From positions 2,342,014 through 2,406,013 of the forward strand of contig NW_024753828.1 of NCBI RefSeq assembly GCF_018991925.1: 64,000 nucleotides of DNA. Direction: 5' to 3'. Numbering within the stretch: position 1 is the stretch's first letter; each line of letters begins with the position of its first letter. The notes beneath the pieces were generated by a model. The model was not told where the DNA came from. It did not search any database and worked only from the letters and a program-made list of their open reading frames with translations. Made by a program: the position numbers and the translations under genes. The stretch comes from Homarus americanus (Eukaryota > Arthropoda > Malacostraca > Decapoda > Nephropidae). Positions 23,955 through 62,530 of the stretch are shown here, in pieces.

Positions 23955-24959
23955 ATGAGCAGGACAGGAGGATGTATACCAGATCCAAGAACCAAGCAAA
24001 ATCAGACTGTAAAAGGGCTGAAAAGGAGTTCCAGAGGCTGGTTGCAAACAAGGTCAAGTCAAACCCGAAAGCTTGAATATGGTAGTTACGCAGATTCTGA
24101 CCAGGACAAAGCGGAGGCATTGAGCAGTTTCTTTTCTTTGGTGTTCACAAGAGAGGATACGAACAATCTTGCTGCGTTTGGGGACAGACTGTTCGACACA
24201 GCGCTGACACACATTGTGTTCTCAGAAGGTATAAGAAATAAATTGGCAAAGCTAAAAGTTCATGAGAGTCCCGGCCCTGACATGGTGCATCCCAGAGTGC
24301 TAAGTGATTTGTGCAACGAGCTTGCTAAGCCCCCGAAGATCCTGTTCTGTAAATGCCTGGGTGAGCAAAAGGTCCCCATTAATTTGAAAATGGCTTTATG
24401 TGAGTCCTATCTTCAAGAAGGGCGAACGTCACTCCACGAATAATTACAGACCAGTGAGCCTGACCAGCATAGAAAGAAAAGTACTTGAGAGCATTATAAG
24501 AGATGCCATGATGGAACATCTACTACGAAACAATCTTTTTATGGATTGCCAACACGGTTTTATGCCGGAGCGCTCCTGCTTAACACAATTACTCAAGGTA
24601 CTGGATGTTTGGACCTGAATTCCGGAACAGGGTGCCAATATCGACAATGTATACCTAGATTTCGCCAAGGCTTTCGACAGCGTACCCAATGAAAGGCTAA
24701 AAATTAAACTGGAAGGGTACGGGATTCGGGGAATTGTCCTAGCGTGGATCGATGACTTTCCTTTATGATTGCAAGCATGAAATCGTCATGTGTGCCCGTG
24801 ACAAGCGGGATACCACAGGGCAGTATATTGGGCCCGCTGTTGTTTGTTTGCTTCATAAATGACATGCTAAAAGCTGTACACTCCTCCGTACAAATGTTTG
24901 CGGACGATGCCAAGCTATTTAGGGAGATAAATAACCAAGCAGACTGTGAAGAGCTGTAG
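23955..24959 (+). pseudogene. LINE family A reverse transcriptase (frameshifted)
   Basis: Three overlapping frames: DQDKAEALSSFFSLVFTRED to SPGPDMVHPRVLSDL (to 24443); MSPIFKKGERHSTNNYRPVS and DCQHGFMPERSCLTQLL (24400-24618); and IPQGSILGPLLFVCFINDM with the catalytic VQMFADDAKLFREI (24765-24959). The FADD box is intact, unlike family B. Confidence 0.85.
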
Positions 24960-25037
24960 AAAGATCTCTGTGAGCTTCAAGAATGGTCTAAGAAATGGCT
25001 GCTAAGATTCAATGTCACGAAGTGTAAGAGGCTGCAC

Positions 25038-25644
25038 TTGGGACGTACCAACGGTAAGGAGGCGTATCACATATTCCAACGGGACGAAGAAACTGGGTTA
25101 ATTGAGACAATGTGGAAAGGACCTGGGTGTGTGTATGCTGACAATGTACTGAAATTCTCGGGCCATTGTGAGAAGGTGAACCAAGCAACTTCAAGAGTGA
25201 GGTGCTTCCCCGCCTGGAGTACTGTCACCCCGTCTAGTCCCCGAGATATGCTAGGCACTGTCAGTTGATTGAAAATGTCCAAAGGAGGGCCCAGACTGGT
25301 GCCAGCACTTAGGCACCTCAGCTACCCAGAGAGATTACAGCTCCTGCAATTGCCTAGCTTATACTACAGACGGGCAAGAGGAGACCTAATTGAGGTGTAT
25401 AAACATCTCAAAGGGCACAACTCAGTCGAGTGTCCTTACCTGGAGCTGGCGGACACTCGCCCCAAGCACAAGGGGTCACAGCTCAAGGTTGAAGAAGTCA
25501 CAAGTCCAGAAAACTGTGAGGGCAAACTTTTTTGGAGTAAGAGTTATAAACTCGTGGAACAACCTGCCAGAGAGTGTTGTGGCGGCACCGAGTGTGAGCT
25601 GTTTCAAGTGCAGACTTGACCAGCACTGGAGCAGGTTCAGATAG
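25038..25644 (+). pseudogene. LINE family A RT C-terminal tail (frameshifted)
   Basis: RTNGKEAYHIFQRDEETGL, then a shift, RLVPALRHLSYPERLQLL, LYYRRARGDLIEVYKHLKGH, and in another frame VRVINSWNNLPESVVAAPSV. It aligns with the intact frame at 11661-12413 and ends at the repeat insertion at 25646. Confidence 0.85.
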
Positions 25645-25865
25645 GTAGTAGGCAGCTATCAAACATGGAGGTACTACCGCCTGGAAAGATATTGGAAGCA
25701 TAATGTGTTGTCTAATGGTAGACCCTGCTGCCACATGGCATCACAAAAATTGTGTCAAAGTCCCAGGTTGCTGATCTGACTTTCTGCCTCATTTACACAC
25801 AATTGCAGGGTCTCAATTGCTTCTCTTACGTTAAGAACACAACATACATATATTACTTCTCACTC

Positions 25866-26037
<172 letters not shown>

Positions 26038-26099
26038 AGTAAATCACTGTAAGTGAGGTATATGTTGATAATCCACGAACTTCGTGTTTTTTCTTTCCT

Positions 26100-26288
<189 letters not shown>

Positions 26289-26620
26289 TGTAGGTCCACA
26301 ATGAAAACGTGGATAAGATAAATCTTGAAAAAATCACACGGGAAAAGGGAAACAACGGAGCACCCTTGTGATTTTATAAAAAAATATATATATATATAAT
26401 ATATATATATATATTTTTTTGTGGTTCTATTATTATTATTATTATTATTATTATTCCAAAAAAATTATTATTAGTATTGTATTAGTTTATTATAATTGTT
26501 ATTTATTATATTTATTATTATTATTGTTTTTTTATATTTTCGCCCTCCCCACCCCCAGGCCTTTTGGGTCATAAAATTGACCTGTGCCCGGGTGTGCCAA
26601 TGCCCGTAAAAAAAAAAAAA

Positions 26621-26722
26621 TCCGGAGCCAGTGCATGCCCAGTACTTGCCAACAGTGCGTAACAGAGACGTGACCGATCGCCCAAGCGGCTAACGAGCCG
26701 ATCAGTGGCGAAGAGGATAATA
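26621..26722 (+). mobile_element. 3' terminus of LINE family A (displaced)
   Basis: TCCGGAGCCAGTGCATGCCC...GACCGATCGCCCAAGCGGC...CAGTGGCGAAGAGGATAATAG is the expected continuation of the LINE that stops at 25645. Confidence 0.8.
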
Positions 26723-27021
26723 GTTATACTACAATACTACAATACTGCCTTGAAGAAATATCACAAATACGACTTGCCTTATTTGGCAATAACAAGAGCA
26801 TTTCAAACACCATGCTTCAAAATTCCATGTCCCACATTGGTAATAACCAAAATACCGAATCCCCCTATTTTTTTTTTTTTAGGTATTCAATCGTCCTTAC
26901 CATTAACACAACACTGGTGAATAATCCAACTTGTATTCAGATCACAGAAAAGTCGCCACTCACCTGGCTGTGAATACAACCAAGCTGATGAATGATAATT
27001 AGTGTGAAACATATATATGTA

Positions 27022-27204
27022 CAGTCGTGAACAGAAGTCCTGTCGCCCCTTGTGCTGTTCCGCGAACCAAGAGATTCAGACTCATGAACACGAAGCAGTA
27101 GACACTGGTGCATTATTCTGCCCATAAATGCTTCGGATTCATGAGTCTGAATCTCAGGGTTCGTGGAGCAGTAGAAGGGGCGACAGGACTTCTGTTCACG
27201 ACTG
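27022..27204. mobile_element. 183-bp palindromic MITE, first of a TA-sharing pair
   Basis: Ends CAGTCGTGAACAGAAGTCCT and, in reverse, CAGTCGTGAACAGAAGTCC. The arms pair for about 75 bp (GTCGCCCCTT / AAGGGGCGAC; AGATTCAGACTCATGA / TCATGAGTCTGAATCT). TA flanks both ends (27020-27021, 27205-27206). A Tc1/mariner-type non-autonomous element by structure. Confidence 0.85.
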
Positions 27205-27206
27205 TA

Positions 27207-27385
27207 CAGCCACCCACAAAAGTCCTGTCGCCTCTACTCCTGAACCACGAGCCCAGAGATTCAGACTCGTGAAACCGAAGCATTTATAGACATAATAATG
27301 GATCAGTGTCTACTGCTTCGGGTTCACGAGTCTGTCAGGGTTCGTGGTTTCGGAGTAGAGGCGACAGGACATTTGTGGGTGACTG
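27207..27385. mobile_element. 179-bp palindromic MITE, second of the pair
   Basis: Ends CAGCCACCCACAAAAGTCCT and, in reverse, CAGTCACCCACAAATGTCC. The inner part is related to the neighbour (TCCTGTCGCC; GATTCAGACTCGTGA; CGAAGCATTTATA). It starts at the same TA that ends the first MITE. Confidence 0.85.
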
Positions 27386-27541
27386 TGTAGTAGATTAATA
27401 TAGGCAGTTACTCAATAGCTCATCACATTACTTAGAAGTTATTTCATTAAGACTTCGTTACTTAGACACTATACATACAACTCAGCGGAGTGATGATGGT
27501 ACAGTATACTTCCATACGTGGTTTTACATTCAGTAGCCGTT

Positions 27542-27549
27542 ATAAATAG
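27542..27549 (+). promoter_or_regulatory. Candidate TATA box upstream of the serine protease homologue gene
   Basis: TATAAATA about 250 bp before the ATG at 27796. No clear initiator was found; a start near 27570-27575 would fit by distance. Tentative. Confidence 0.25.
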
Positions 27550-27795
27550 ATATTTGTCGTATTTGTTTCGAAACTCGTAGTATATCACTCTGTAGGCAAT
27601 TGTACAAAGTGCATGTCATATTTTAGCATCACAGATCTATTTAGCAAGAACAATGTTGATGGTACCATCAGCATGTTCTTCGATGTAGTTATTGACCATT
27701 TCAGATTGAACTTAGGTAAATGTATACCTATATTCCTGTAATTAATCAAATTGATTCCAGAGGCCAGTGAGGTCCGAGTGAGTCCATCCACCAAG

Positions 27796-48906
<21,111 letters not shown>

Positions 48907-48954
48907 GGTTTAGGAGAAGACAATGAAAATTAATCCACAAAAGCAAAAACTAGT

Positions 48955-48960
48955 AATAAA
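48955..48960 (+). promoter_or_regulatory. Poly(A) signal of the serine protease homologue gene
   Basis: AATAAA 49 bp after the stop codon at 48904-48906. A short 3' UTR is plausible. Confidence 0.5.
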
Positions 48961-50130
48961 GAAGAAAATAGTTACATTATACAGTAGTACTGATAAAGAT
49001 TAATAACAAGTGGTCACACAAGACTGTATTTTAGCAGCATTAAGCAAGACTTGGTGATTTGATGTCAATAACAATTCTGTGTAAAATATTTAATATATTA
49101 TATAACATTGCCTCATTCCATAACTGAGCCCTTGATAAATGATGAAGATTTTCTAAAGTCTCAGCACTGGCCCTGATACAATTCTACCCAAAAATTTACC
49201 ATTACTGTAGTTATCTTTCATGTGGTTTTCTTTCATTTTTTTTTAGCAAGTGATAACATTACAATGGTATTCCTGTGCATTGTAAATACTGTAATGGACA
49301 TTTCATAAGAAAAACTATTATAAATTTTTCTAAATACAGTTGATAAGGTCTTATCACTATTACTTGTACGTAGTTTATTTCTTGATTTATATACTGTACT
49401 GTACTGCATTCTTTTCATTAGTGAATACTTTATCTCCATACATTTGTAAATACCTGTTGTATTTATGCACTTATATCTCCATTTTTTTTTCAATGTGCTA
49501 TTAGAGTAAATGAATTACAAAAACAATAAGGTCCCAGTCACCAGCACCTCACTCAGGGTCTTTTTAACTCATTCACTACTGGATGCCAGAAATTTTATTC
49601 ATCCCAGAGTGACCCCTTGTACCCAAGGGATTAAGGAGCACCTGAGCGCATGGGCATTTAAAATGAGGTCAAGTGGTGATCCAACTTCCAACTTCTCTAT
49701 CATGGAGGCTTCACTGTAAACCTCAACTATGACCATGTGAGGAGATAATAAATTATTATTTAAAAACCTATATATAAATTCTGGTTGACCTCTACTTTCA
49801 AACTTTTAAAGTTTGTTTTTCTTGTTACAGAAAAGGGTTGACTTAAATGAGGAGCAGAATTCAGGTTCAGATCATTATTAATATACAAAGAGGTGACACA
49901 GAGTCCAAATCTCAATACATACAGTGCTGCATCAAGGTTTCCATACTAAGTGAGGATATACAGTAGTGTTGTGATATATTTATTATAAAGTTAACTGAAT
50001 GTCATATCACAGTTTCTGATAGCTATTTAAAGGTAAAACATTTTAGCTAATATTATTTATATTTCTCTTAAATATTAATTGTGTGCATACCATCATAAAA
50101 TTAAGATGTTATTTTTACTACAACGTACGT
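48961..50130. other. No recognised gene
   Basis: AT-rich intergenic DNA downstream of the protease homologue gene. A 69-codon frame at 49510 has no support. Confidence 0.45.
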
Positions 50131-50134
50131 ATTG

Positions 50135-50275
50135 TGTCGGAAAAAGTGTAGTTTGGGGGTCGGCCCAATCTCTATTTCAATTAATCCCATATGTTCTGTT
50201 ATTTCGTTTACGCGTTTCTCGTTTGACGCGGACCTCCACGGGTTCAATTTACTGCGTAAATGCAGACTATACTAC
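50135..50275. mobile_element. Tigger-like MITE terminal fragment
   Basis: GTTTGGGGGTCGGCCC...TTTACGCG...CTGCGTAAATGCAGACTATACT followed by ACTGTACAG. Same family as 1330-1503. Confidence 0.4.
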
Positions 50276-50281
50276 TGTACA

Positions 50282-51775
50282 GAGATAGTGAAGAAAATAG
50301 ATTACAGGAGATAGTAGTGACTAGTAACTACATCAGTAGACAAATAAACAAGCTAAAGACTAATAAGTCACCAGGTCCCTTGAGATATTTGCCAGAGTAT
50401 TAAAGGAATGTAAGGAAGAACTTAGTATGCCCTTAGCAAAATTGTTTAAATTTCATTAAAAATGGGTGTAATGCCAGAAATCTGGAGGATAGCAAATGTG
50501 ATACCAACTTTCAAGAAGGAAGATATATCACTATCCTCTAACTACTGTCCAATCAGTTTAACCTCAATTGTAGGCAAATTGCTGGGAGCAATCATTACAA
50601 ACTATTCAAAATCACCTGGAGATGCACAAGTTGATCAATGATTCCCAACATGGCTTCACAAGTGGGCGTTCATGTCTGACAAATCTATAAATATTCTTTT
50701 CAACTGTTTTCGAATCAGCGGACGACGGACATGATTATGAAATGGTATACCTCTCCTTTAGCAAAGCCTTCAACAGAGTTCTCCACGAAAGACTAATATG
50801 AAAAGTGGAGGCTCATGGAATTGGAGGAGATATTCTAAAATGGATTAGGACTTGGTTACAGGACAGGAAACAGCGAGTAAGCATTAACGGCATAGACAGC
50901 AACATAAATAAATTTGCTGGTGACACTAAAATAGGGCGTGCAATTAAATTTGACGAGGACTCTGCAAAGCTACAGGAAGATCTAAAAAAAAATTTCACAT
51001 AGACTGAAAAATGGCAGATAAATTTAAATGTGGAGAAAATGTAAAGTACTTAGTCTAGGTCCGGAGATGAAAATAGAGAAACCAGATGAAAAATGTTGCT
51101 ATAGGCAAGTCCGACTGAGAAATATTTAAGAGTTATGATAAGTAGGAATCTTAAGCCAAGTCAACAATGTGTATTTGCTTGAAACATGGCTAACAAAGTA
51201 CTTGGGTTCATACAAAGGAGTGTTAGTTACAAGACTAACGAGGTCATCCTAAAACTATATTGTGGGCTTGTGAGACCTCACTCGGATTACACGGTTCAGA
51301 TTTGGTCACCATACTACAGAATGGATATGAATCCCTAGAAAGCATTTAGAGGAGAAAGACAAGACTAATCCCGGGAATTAGGAACCTAGAGTACAGAGAC
51401 AGGTTAAAGCATCTTAATTTGTACTTCTTCGAGAGACGTAGAGTGAGAGACGATATGATCAAAGTGTATAAATGGAAGTCAGGAAAAAAAGGTGATATAA
51501 CAAAGGTACTCAAACTATCCAACCAGGAATGAACTCGTTGTAATGATTTTAAATTAGACAAATTTAGATTTAGACGTGAGATAGGTAAACTCTGGTTTGG
51601 AAATATAGTGGATGAGTGGAACAAGTTACCAAACTTCACCATTAACTCGAACATGCTAGGTAGCTTCAAATATAGGCTGGACAGATATATGAGCAATAGG
51701 GGTTGGGTGTAACAGGACTGCCTAGTATGGGCCAATAGGCTCCTGCAGTTTCCTTCATTCTTATGTTCTTATGTT
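50282..51775 (+). mobile_element. LINE family B, 5'-truncated RT copy
   Basis: QINKLKTNKSPGP, MPEIWRIANVIPTFKKEDI, NYCPISLTSIVGKLLG, NDSQHGFTSGRSCL-like, MEAHGIGGDILKWIRTWLQD, then a deletion to INKFAGDTKIGRAIKFDEDS. The tail includes LGFIQRSVSYKTNEVILKLY, NRDFKLDKFRFRREIGKLWF-like sequence and SFKYRLDRYMSNRGWV. It ends CAATAGGCTCCTGCAG...TTCTTATGTTCTTATG, with the CR1-type octamer. Heavily frameshifted. Motif B is deleted between GIDSN and INKFAGD. Confidence 0.8.
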
Positions 51776-51779
51776 GGGG

Positions 51780-53397
<1,618 letters not shown>

Positions 53398-53399
53398 TT

Positions 53400-56300
53400 T
53401 TACAAAATAAATGTTTCTTGCATAACACAATATTCCTAGATATGATGACGCAATCTCAGATTGGCATAACACATGCAATCTTAAGCTTAGGTCTCGCTCT
53501 TGAGTGAGCCTACCCACCCAGCATCTCTTGTTAGCTCACCATGTTTATCAATTGTCTGTGAACGTTTGAGAAAAAACCTAAAACAAAATCATTGTAATAC
53601 TATAATGTGGCTTAGAAATAATGAAAATATGCCGTAACATAAAACTATAATACATAAAAAAAAAAAAATGAAGAGCATGGCTATGTAAGTTTGGGAAGTG
53701 AAAGTTTGTGTTTAGAGACAGTGAGCTCCAGGTGTAACCGTATCCCTCCCTTCTCCGATGTGAGTCAGCTTGGATGGTTGAGCAGCTGAACTGTATCAGG
53801 TTGCCCAAGGGAGTTATTCTTTGCACATAAAATAATATACAGTATACTGAAACAGTAAATGTGAGAAATAAATAAAAATAATAATAATAAATAAAATAAA
53901 AATATTGCATTGCCATTTGGCAATCATTTCACTACACATGGGACACTAAACAGTGAACAGCTGAAAGATCCCCCATGCCAATCTCCCTCTCTCACTGTGT
54001 GTGATAACTCCAGCACACGTAAGAAATGTTTATTCCCTTATGTTTTTTACCTTATAATAAACATTTGATATTTTTTTTTATACATTCTATATGAAAGACT
54101 GTGTGTGCATGTAACAGAGATGAAAAAACAATTACGAATGTCTAACGGAAATTATGAGTTGAAAAATAACTGCTCTGAGTACTGTCTGGGATCCTTCTCT
54201 CTCTCTCACACTGGTTCAGTGAACACCTCACAAGCATTCCCTGGTAAAGTTGGTCCTATAAGTGTTTACAATACAGAAATGTAATGTAGTGCAGTGAGCA
54301 GTAGCACCCCATCACCTCTGACACCAAACTTGAATTATCCTCATCCTTCTCCTGCAGTGCTGATAAGAGTTAATTTTTGTGAAAGTTTTCTGATTATGGA
54401 AGGTCATTGGGGCCAAAACGTTGGGTATTGGGGGGTGGAATGAAAGACCAGGAGGTAAGTGCCACGATAACTTGGAATGGTTAGAGCCCCATATATTCTG
54501 AATTATCAAGGGTGTACAGTACTGTATTGGAACACATACTGTATAGTACCTGAGATCCATCATCTTCATGTCCACATGATACAGGGAATATAACAACTAC
54601 CACCACCCTGTGAAATACTGGTGTGAGTCAATTGCTAGAAAAGGAAGGGAGTGGCAGCAGTTCATAATTCAAGAATTACCTAATATCCTTCTGAAGTAAT
54701 TATAGTAACATTAAAACATTTCCTTACCAGCTGCCATAACCACCACTTTATGTTGGAGTTTATCTGGCCTAATCTTTAAAAATGAATGAATCTAAGTAGC
54801 TTTGTAATACCTGAACTACAAGAGCAAGAGACAAATATATCCTACTGTATCAGCAACAAAAATTTATCATCAAGGTTTACAACAAAAAAATAAGCTTTAA
54901 TTAGCTTGTTTTCTATTTTCTGCACTACTGTATATAACAGTTGAGCCATATCATATATCTGAAGTAAAAGGGTCTTCATTACTTTTCAAAATATACTAGT
55001 TAATGGTTATCTTTAAAGGTCCTAATATTGGGCTCAAAACACCAAAGCTTAATTCTATAAAAATGTCTCGCAACTCTATATGTTGGTTTAAATGTGACAG
55101 TCCATATACAGACACCTTCTGTTTCCACTACTACAAATCAAAAAGAGCTGTACAGGTACAGTGCTGTATTTCATATATAATGTAATTCCAATGGATCTTC
55201 AAACTGAGTACAATACCTAGAACTGTACTGTACTTCTAAAATCTTAAGATGTATTTATATTTACTGGAAGGGGCATCTCTAAAATATTTAATAATTATAA
55301 TGCAAAAAGAGAGGTCCAGAAAATTTATAATAGGATTGATTGTTTGTGAAAAATAAATACTGTTTCACAAGTAACTTGAGTTGTCCAATGGTATACACCC
55401 ACAATTTACATTGTGTGCAACAAATGAGTATTGTACAGTATTGTTTCGTTTTTTTCCATAGATCTCATTGACAATTACAAGACATATTGTTAACACCAGT
55501 CTAAGTCATGTGATCCTGTAATTCTATCTTTTTTGGACACAAAGTTAGAGACTACTTTCTGTTTTCCTTACTTGAACATGTTAAAGCATTAGCTTTATAT
55601 TTCTATCCAGGAAATGACATTTTCAAAGGTAAGAGCAGATGCTCTGTAGTAAAATGCCATTAAGCTGAGTGATATCACGTATATGACAGCTCTCCCTTCT
55701 TTTTTTTCTTTTTTTAACAAATGACTGCCAATATATAGCTGATCATATGCCCTGAAGAGGCTTGAGGGAAGTGCTGTCAACACTTGCTGGTAGAGAATCC
55801 TATAAAAAATGATGTTACAAACTTACAGACAAGTGTTCGGAAATCGAACCAGATAAAAATTGTAGTATAATTTTATGTCCTGGGATATTTACAAATGTCA
55901 ACATAAGAGTCACAATAATTCTGGGGACCACTGTACCATATATTCTTAAACTGCTTTATGTGTTCATATACTAAAATAAGTTCCAGATAAAAAATTTACT
56001 GAAACAAAATTAAAAACTGGGATGTACTCTTATACCATCTTGAACAGACAGAGTACTGTACTGTAAAGTGAGGAGACTTCCCACAGAGTCTACTACACAA
56101 CACAACAAAGAATATACTGTATTGTTTAATTATCAATCAGCACTGGGTAATTATACAACAGCACTTGGTTTCCTATTTCACATTCCACTATCAATTTTAC
56201 TAGTACATCTTATTTTTCTATTCTTAAGTTTTTGTTTTTCACAGGTACAGTAACTCCCAATTTCCACTGTATTAAGCAGTTGAGATTCAGTTCACATAAA

Positions 56301-56620
56301 AAAATTTTTGGTAATAATTTTTCTCTTAAGCTTAAAGAAATTTACCTCCAATAACTGAGGGATCACTGAAATGTGGGTTACACAACTATAGACACCAAGA
56401 CTGCATACAATCAACGAAAGAGTATACAGAATATACCTGATAATTAATGCATATGACTAAAGTGTAGAATAAAAATTCAACTTTGTGCTACATACAATAG
56501 TCATATGTAAAGGGAAATTCAAAGATAATTTGGCACACATACATTTATGTCTTTAGCTACCCAAACTCAACACGTTAAACAATATAAAAATTATCAGCCA
56601 ATATGAGACACTCTAATTTC
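53400..56620. other. No recognised gene; possible 3' flank of the MANBAL-like gene
   Basis: AT-rich DNA with many short GTACTGTAC-type words and no coding exon detected on either strand. Confidence 0.45.
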
Positions 56621-56621
56621 C

Positions 56622-56627
56622 TTTATT
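56622..56627 (-). promoter_or_regulatory. Candidate poly(A) signal of the MANBAL-like gene
   Basis: AATAAA on the minus strand, 250 bp past the stop codon at 56879-56877. Confidence 0.4.
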
Positions 56628-56876
56628 ATCTTTGTATTTTTTCATCAATTAATGGCTTTAGTACTTATTCAAATTATGGTGTATAAGAATTTTTTGGCAA
56701 GTAATGTATTAACAAAATAGAGTACATGTACAGTATGTACAGTATTTGTATTAATTATATACATGTATTACTATACAGTACAGTACTTTTAAATTTGACA
56801 TTTACAGAGATACATTCTCATCTTGTCCAGATCTACATGACAACCATTGTGTTCACCCCTTCTCTTTACATACATC

Positions 56877-60033
<3,157 letters not shown>

Positions 60034-60229
60034 CTTGTTGTTGACAAACACGCCGACTAACACACCTCTGCAGGGGAATATTGAAGTATTGGTTTCAATT
60101 TCCCTCGTATTTTTGGTTGAAACCTTATAAATAATAATTTACTTATATCATGTTATAAATTAAGTATATATCATTAATTAAGATATAATTTTTATGTGCT
60201 GCAGAGGGCAATGACTGAATCCGATTTTA

Positions 60230-60300
60230 TTAGTCTAAGGAATAATGAGTTTCATCACTGATGAAGCTAATTGGCCGAAATATTTGTTTTCGTTTCCATA
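60230..60300 (+). mobile_element. Possible Penelope-like terminal fragment with a hammerhead-like core
   Basis: CTGATGA (60258-60264), AGCTAATTGGCC, GAAA (60277-60280): the same order of elements as in the Penelope pieces at 7141 and 39240. No coding part is attached. The 74-codon frame across it is incidental. Confidence 0.3.
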
Positions 60301-61084
60301 TAACCAGATTTGTGCAAACTTTCATTACCAACAGTTACATGATGTTGATAAAATATATGATGTACAGTACACATGGTCTAGTGAGTGCCGAGTAATGTAC
60401 GATAACAACCAACTGCTGATACGATACTGCCCACCGCCCGGCAACATGAAACTGAATTATCAAGAATAATGGAGGCTCTCTTACACGGGGCACTGGCCAC
60501 CTCTACTGTGTGGCCAATTTGGCCATTAGATAAATAATGAATGGAGGGGGGGGGGGAAGTTGACTAATTTGGATATGCTTGTACCTCAGTACTGTATGTA
60601 AGCATTTAATCAACTTAGTAATCTATTACTTTATATGAAAAGCATTTACAACTCTACATTATTTAGCTATATTCATTATCATGTTTTAAACAAAAGAAAA
60701 TATAAATCTGAATGAACAAGGCACTAGGGAAGTAAACCAAATTTTATATTACCGATGTTTGCGGTTTAACCAAACAATTTTAAACTCTTATGGACCGGAA
60801 TAATTTACATATACGTATAACAATTTTAGAGCAAATAAAACAAATCTTTTTACTTATTTTGGAGAATTGATTAACCATTCCAACCTCATAGTCAGCCTAC
60901 TATGAGTTATATCTCATAATTATTAATTGTTGACAGACTAATATAAATGCTTACCTAGTTACTCCTATTTTAAATAGTGTTAATACATTACATGATTACA
61001 TTGTCAACGTCATACAGTTGAACAATAACAGGTATGACAATGATAGTATGAGTGACGACCATGAAGTACGACAAGTTCCCCATC

Positions 61085-61168
61085 CTCATTAGATAGTGTT
61101 AGCTGTGGGTGAGACTCATAGTTGTCGGGCTGTCATTGGTGGACACAGTGTAAATAACAGTCAAGATG
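61085..61168 (+). other. Candidate first exon ending in ATG|GTAAGT
   Basis: AACAGTCAAGATG|GTAAGTAATT: a strong donor directly after an ATG in good context, a structure common in short housekeeping genes such as ribosomal protein genes. It would read away from the MANBAL-like gene, so the ~1 kb between could be a divergent promoter. No second exon was recognised before the window end. Confidence 0.3.
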
Positions 61169-61577
61169 GTAAGTAATTCTTCCCTTTCCTTTTTTTTGTC
61201 TAATTGTGATGTTACATGAAATGGCTAGTACCTCACTGGAGTGTACATTGTTATTTAATAGGGTCAAATTAGGATAGTGGCCAGGTTTCAGTTAGGTTAG
61301 GTCGGTTAGTACCAAAAACGAAGGTCATAAGAACCAGGTAAACGTTTTTTTTTTAAATCGAAGCCTGGCTACTATATAAATTGACCTTTAACTGTTACTC
61401 TGTCAATGCCCAAGAAGGTTAATCGCTGTCATTGAATATGGTGGTCCGCCAGTGATCAACTAGGCGGATATCAACAATGTAATATAACCAATGTTTTGAA
61501 GCATATTTAGGTTATATTTTGGAAAATATAACACAGTACAAGCTTTCCAAGGTATTAGCTTCGGTCATCCGGGTTAG

Positions 61578-61995
61578 TATTTAGTTTAACAAATTTATTG
61601 ACAAAGCTTGGAGTACAGTTTGTCTATTGTGAGTAATTCAGTCAGGTCTTGACACTGAGGGTGGTATCACTTCTCACTGCCATGCAGGACAGAGGCTCAT
61701 ACACAAAGAAATGCATCATATTCATTAACAGTATATATAGGTCAGAGTCATGTGGGAGATGTCACTGTTCACTGCCATGCAAGACAGTGGTTCATATACA
61801 TTGGACGTCATATTCTAATTGAACACTAATCAGTGTGGGCTAGCAAATTTGGGATAAACAGCAAGAATGTCCCCAAGCACCCCTGATTCAATATAGTGAT
61901 TACAAAGTTCATGATACAATAAGCCAGGTGGCCTGAAGTCTTTGACAGTGTCACATTCAATAATATAGTGATCAAAGTGTATGCTTTACAAGACG
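61578..61995 (-). mobile_element. 3' end of the LINE family at 6789-10139
   Basis: Matches the 3' UTR and last coding bases of that LINE (TAGTTTAACAAATTTATTGAC...GTCAGGTCTTGACACTGAGG...GGGCTAGCAAATTTGGGATA). Includes ~65 bp (61740-61805) missing from the other copy, where a PLE fragment sits instead. Severely 5'-truncated. Confidence 0.85.
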
Positions 61996-62175
61996 GGATG
62001 GAAATAAATGAGGGAATGGGTGAATTGAGGGAGAAGGTTCGAGAAACATAGGAAATGAGAGAGAGAAAGAGAAAACTGGAAAGGATATCCCAAGGGAAGG
62101 GTAGGGTGGGACGGGCGATGAGAGGGAGAGTGGGGAGGGAGAGTGAGGCTGGGAGGAAGGAAGGGTGAGGAGGTA
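61996..62175. repeat. Purine-rich tract
   Basis: About 180 bp, over 80% A+G (GAGAGAGAAAGAGAAAACTGG, GGGAGAGTGGGGAGGGAGAG). No coding sense. Confidence 0.7.
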
Positions 62176-62183
62176 AGTGTTTT

Positions 62184-62335
62184 TTAGTTTAAAAAATGTA
62201 TTGACAAAGCTTGGAGTACAGTTTGCCTATTCTTAGTAATTCAGTCAGGTCTTGACACTGAGGGTGGTATCACTTCTCACTGCCATGAAGGACAGAGGTT
62301 CATACACAAAGAAATACATCATATTCAATAACAGA
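62184..62335 (-). mobile_element. Third LINE 3' UTR fragment of the 6789-10139 family
   Basis: GTATTGACAAAGCTTGGAGT...TCAGTCAGGTCTTGACACTG...CATATTCAATAACAGAGTAT, ending in (TA)n at the position where the first copy also gives way to TA. Confidence 0.8.
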
Positions 62336-62523
<188 letters not shown>

Positions 62524-62530
62524 ATACGCA

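Larger units (their letters stand above)
22685..25645 (+). mobile_element. Near full-length but decayed LINE family A (endonuclease + RT)
   Basis: The most complete LINE here. A 5' UTR-like GGTGGAGGCGAGCGCCATG is followed by the apurinic-type endonuclease start (22894-23205), a degraded middle, RT (23955-24959) and the C-terminal tail (25038-25644). At least six frameshifts or stops interrupt it. The last ~100 bp lie at 26621-26722, beyond a poly(A)-tailed repeat inserted at 25646. Other family A pieces: 11546-12525 and 19665-19945. Confidence 0.85.

Noticed and set aside
60245..60469. 74-codon plus-strand ORF near the MANBAL-like gene
   Set aside because: Overlaps a Penelope-type terminal motif and lacks any coding signature.
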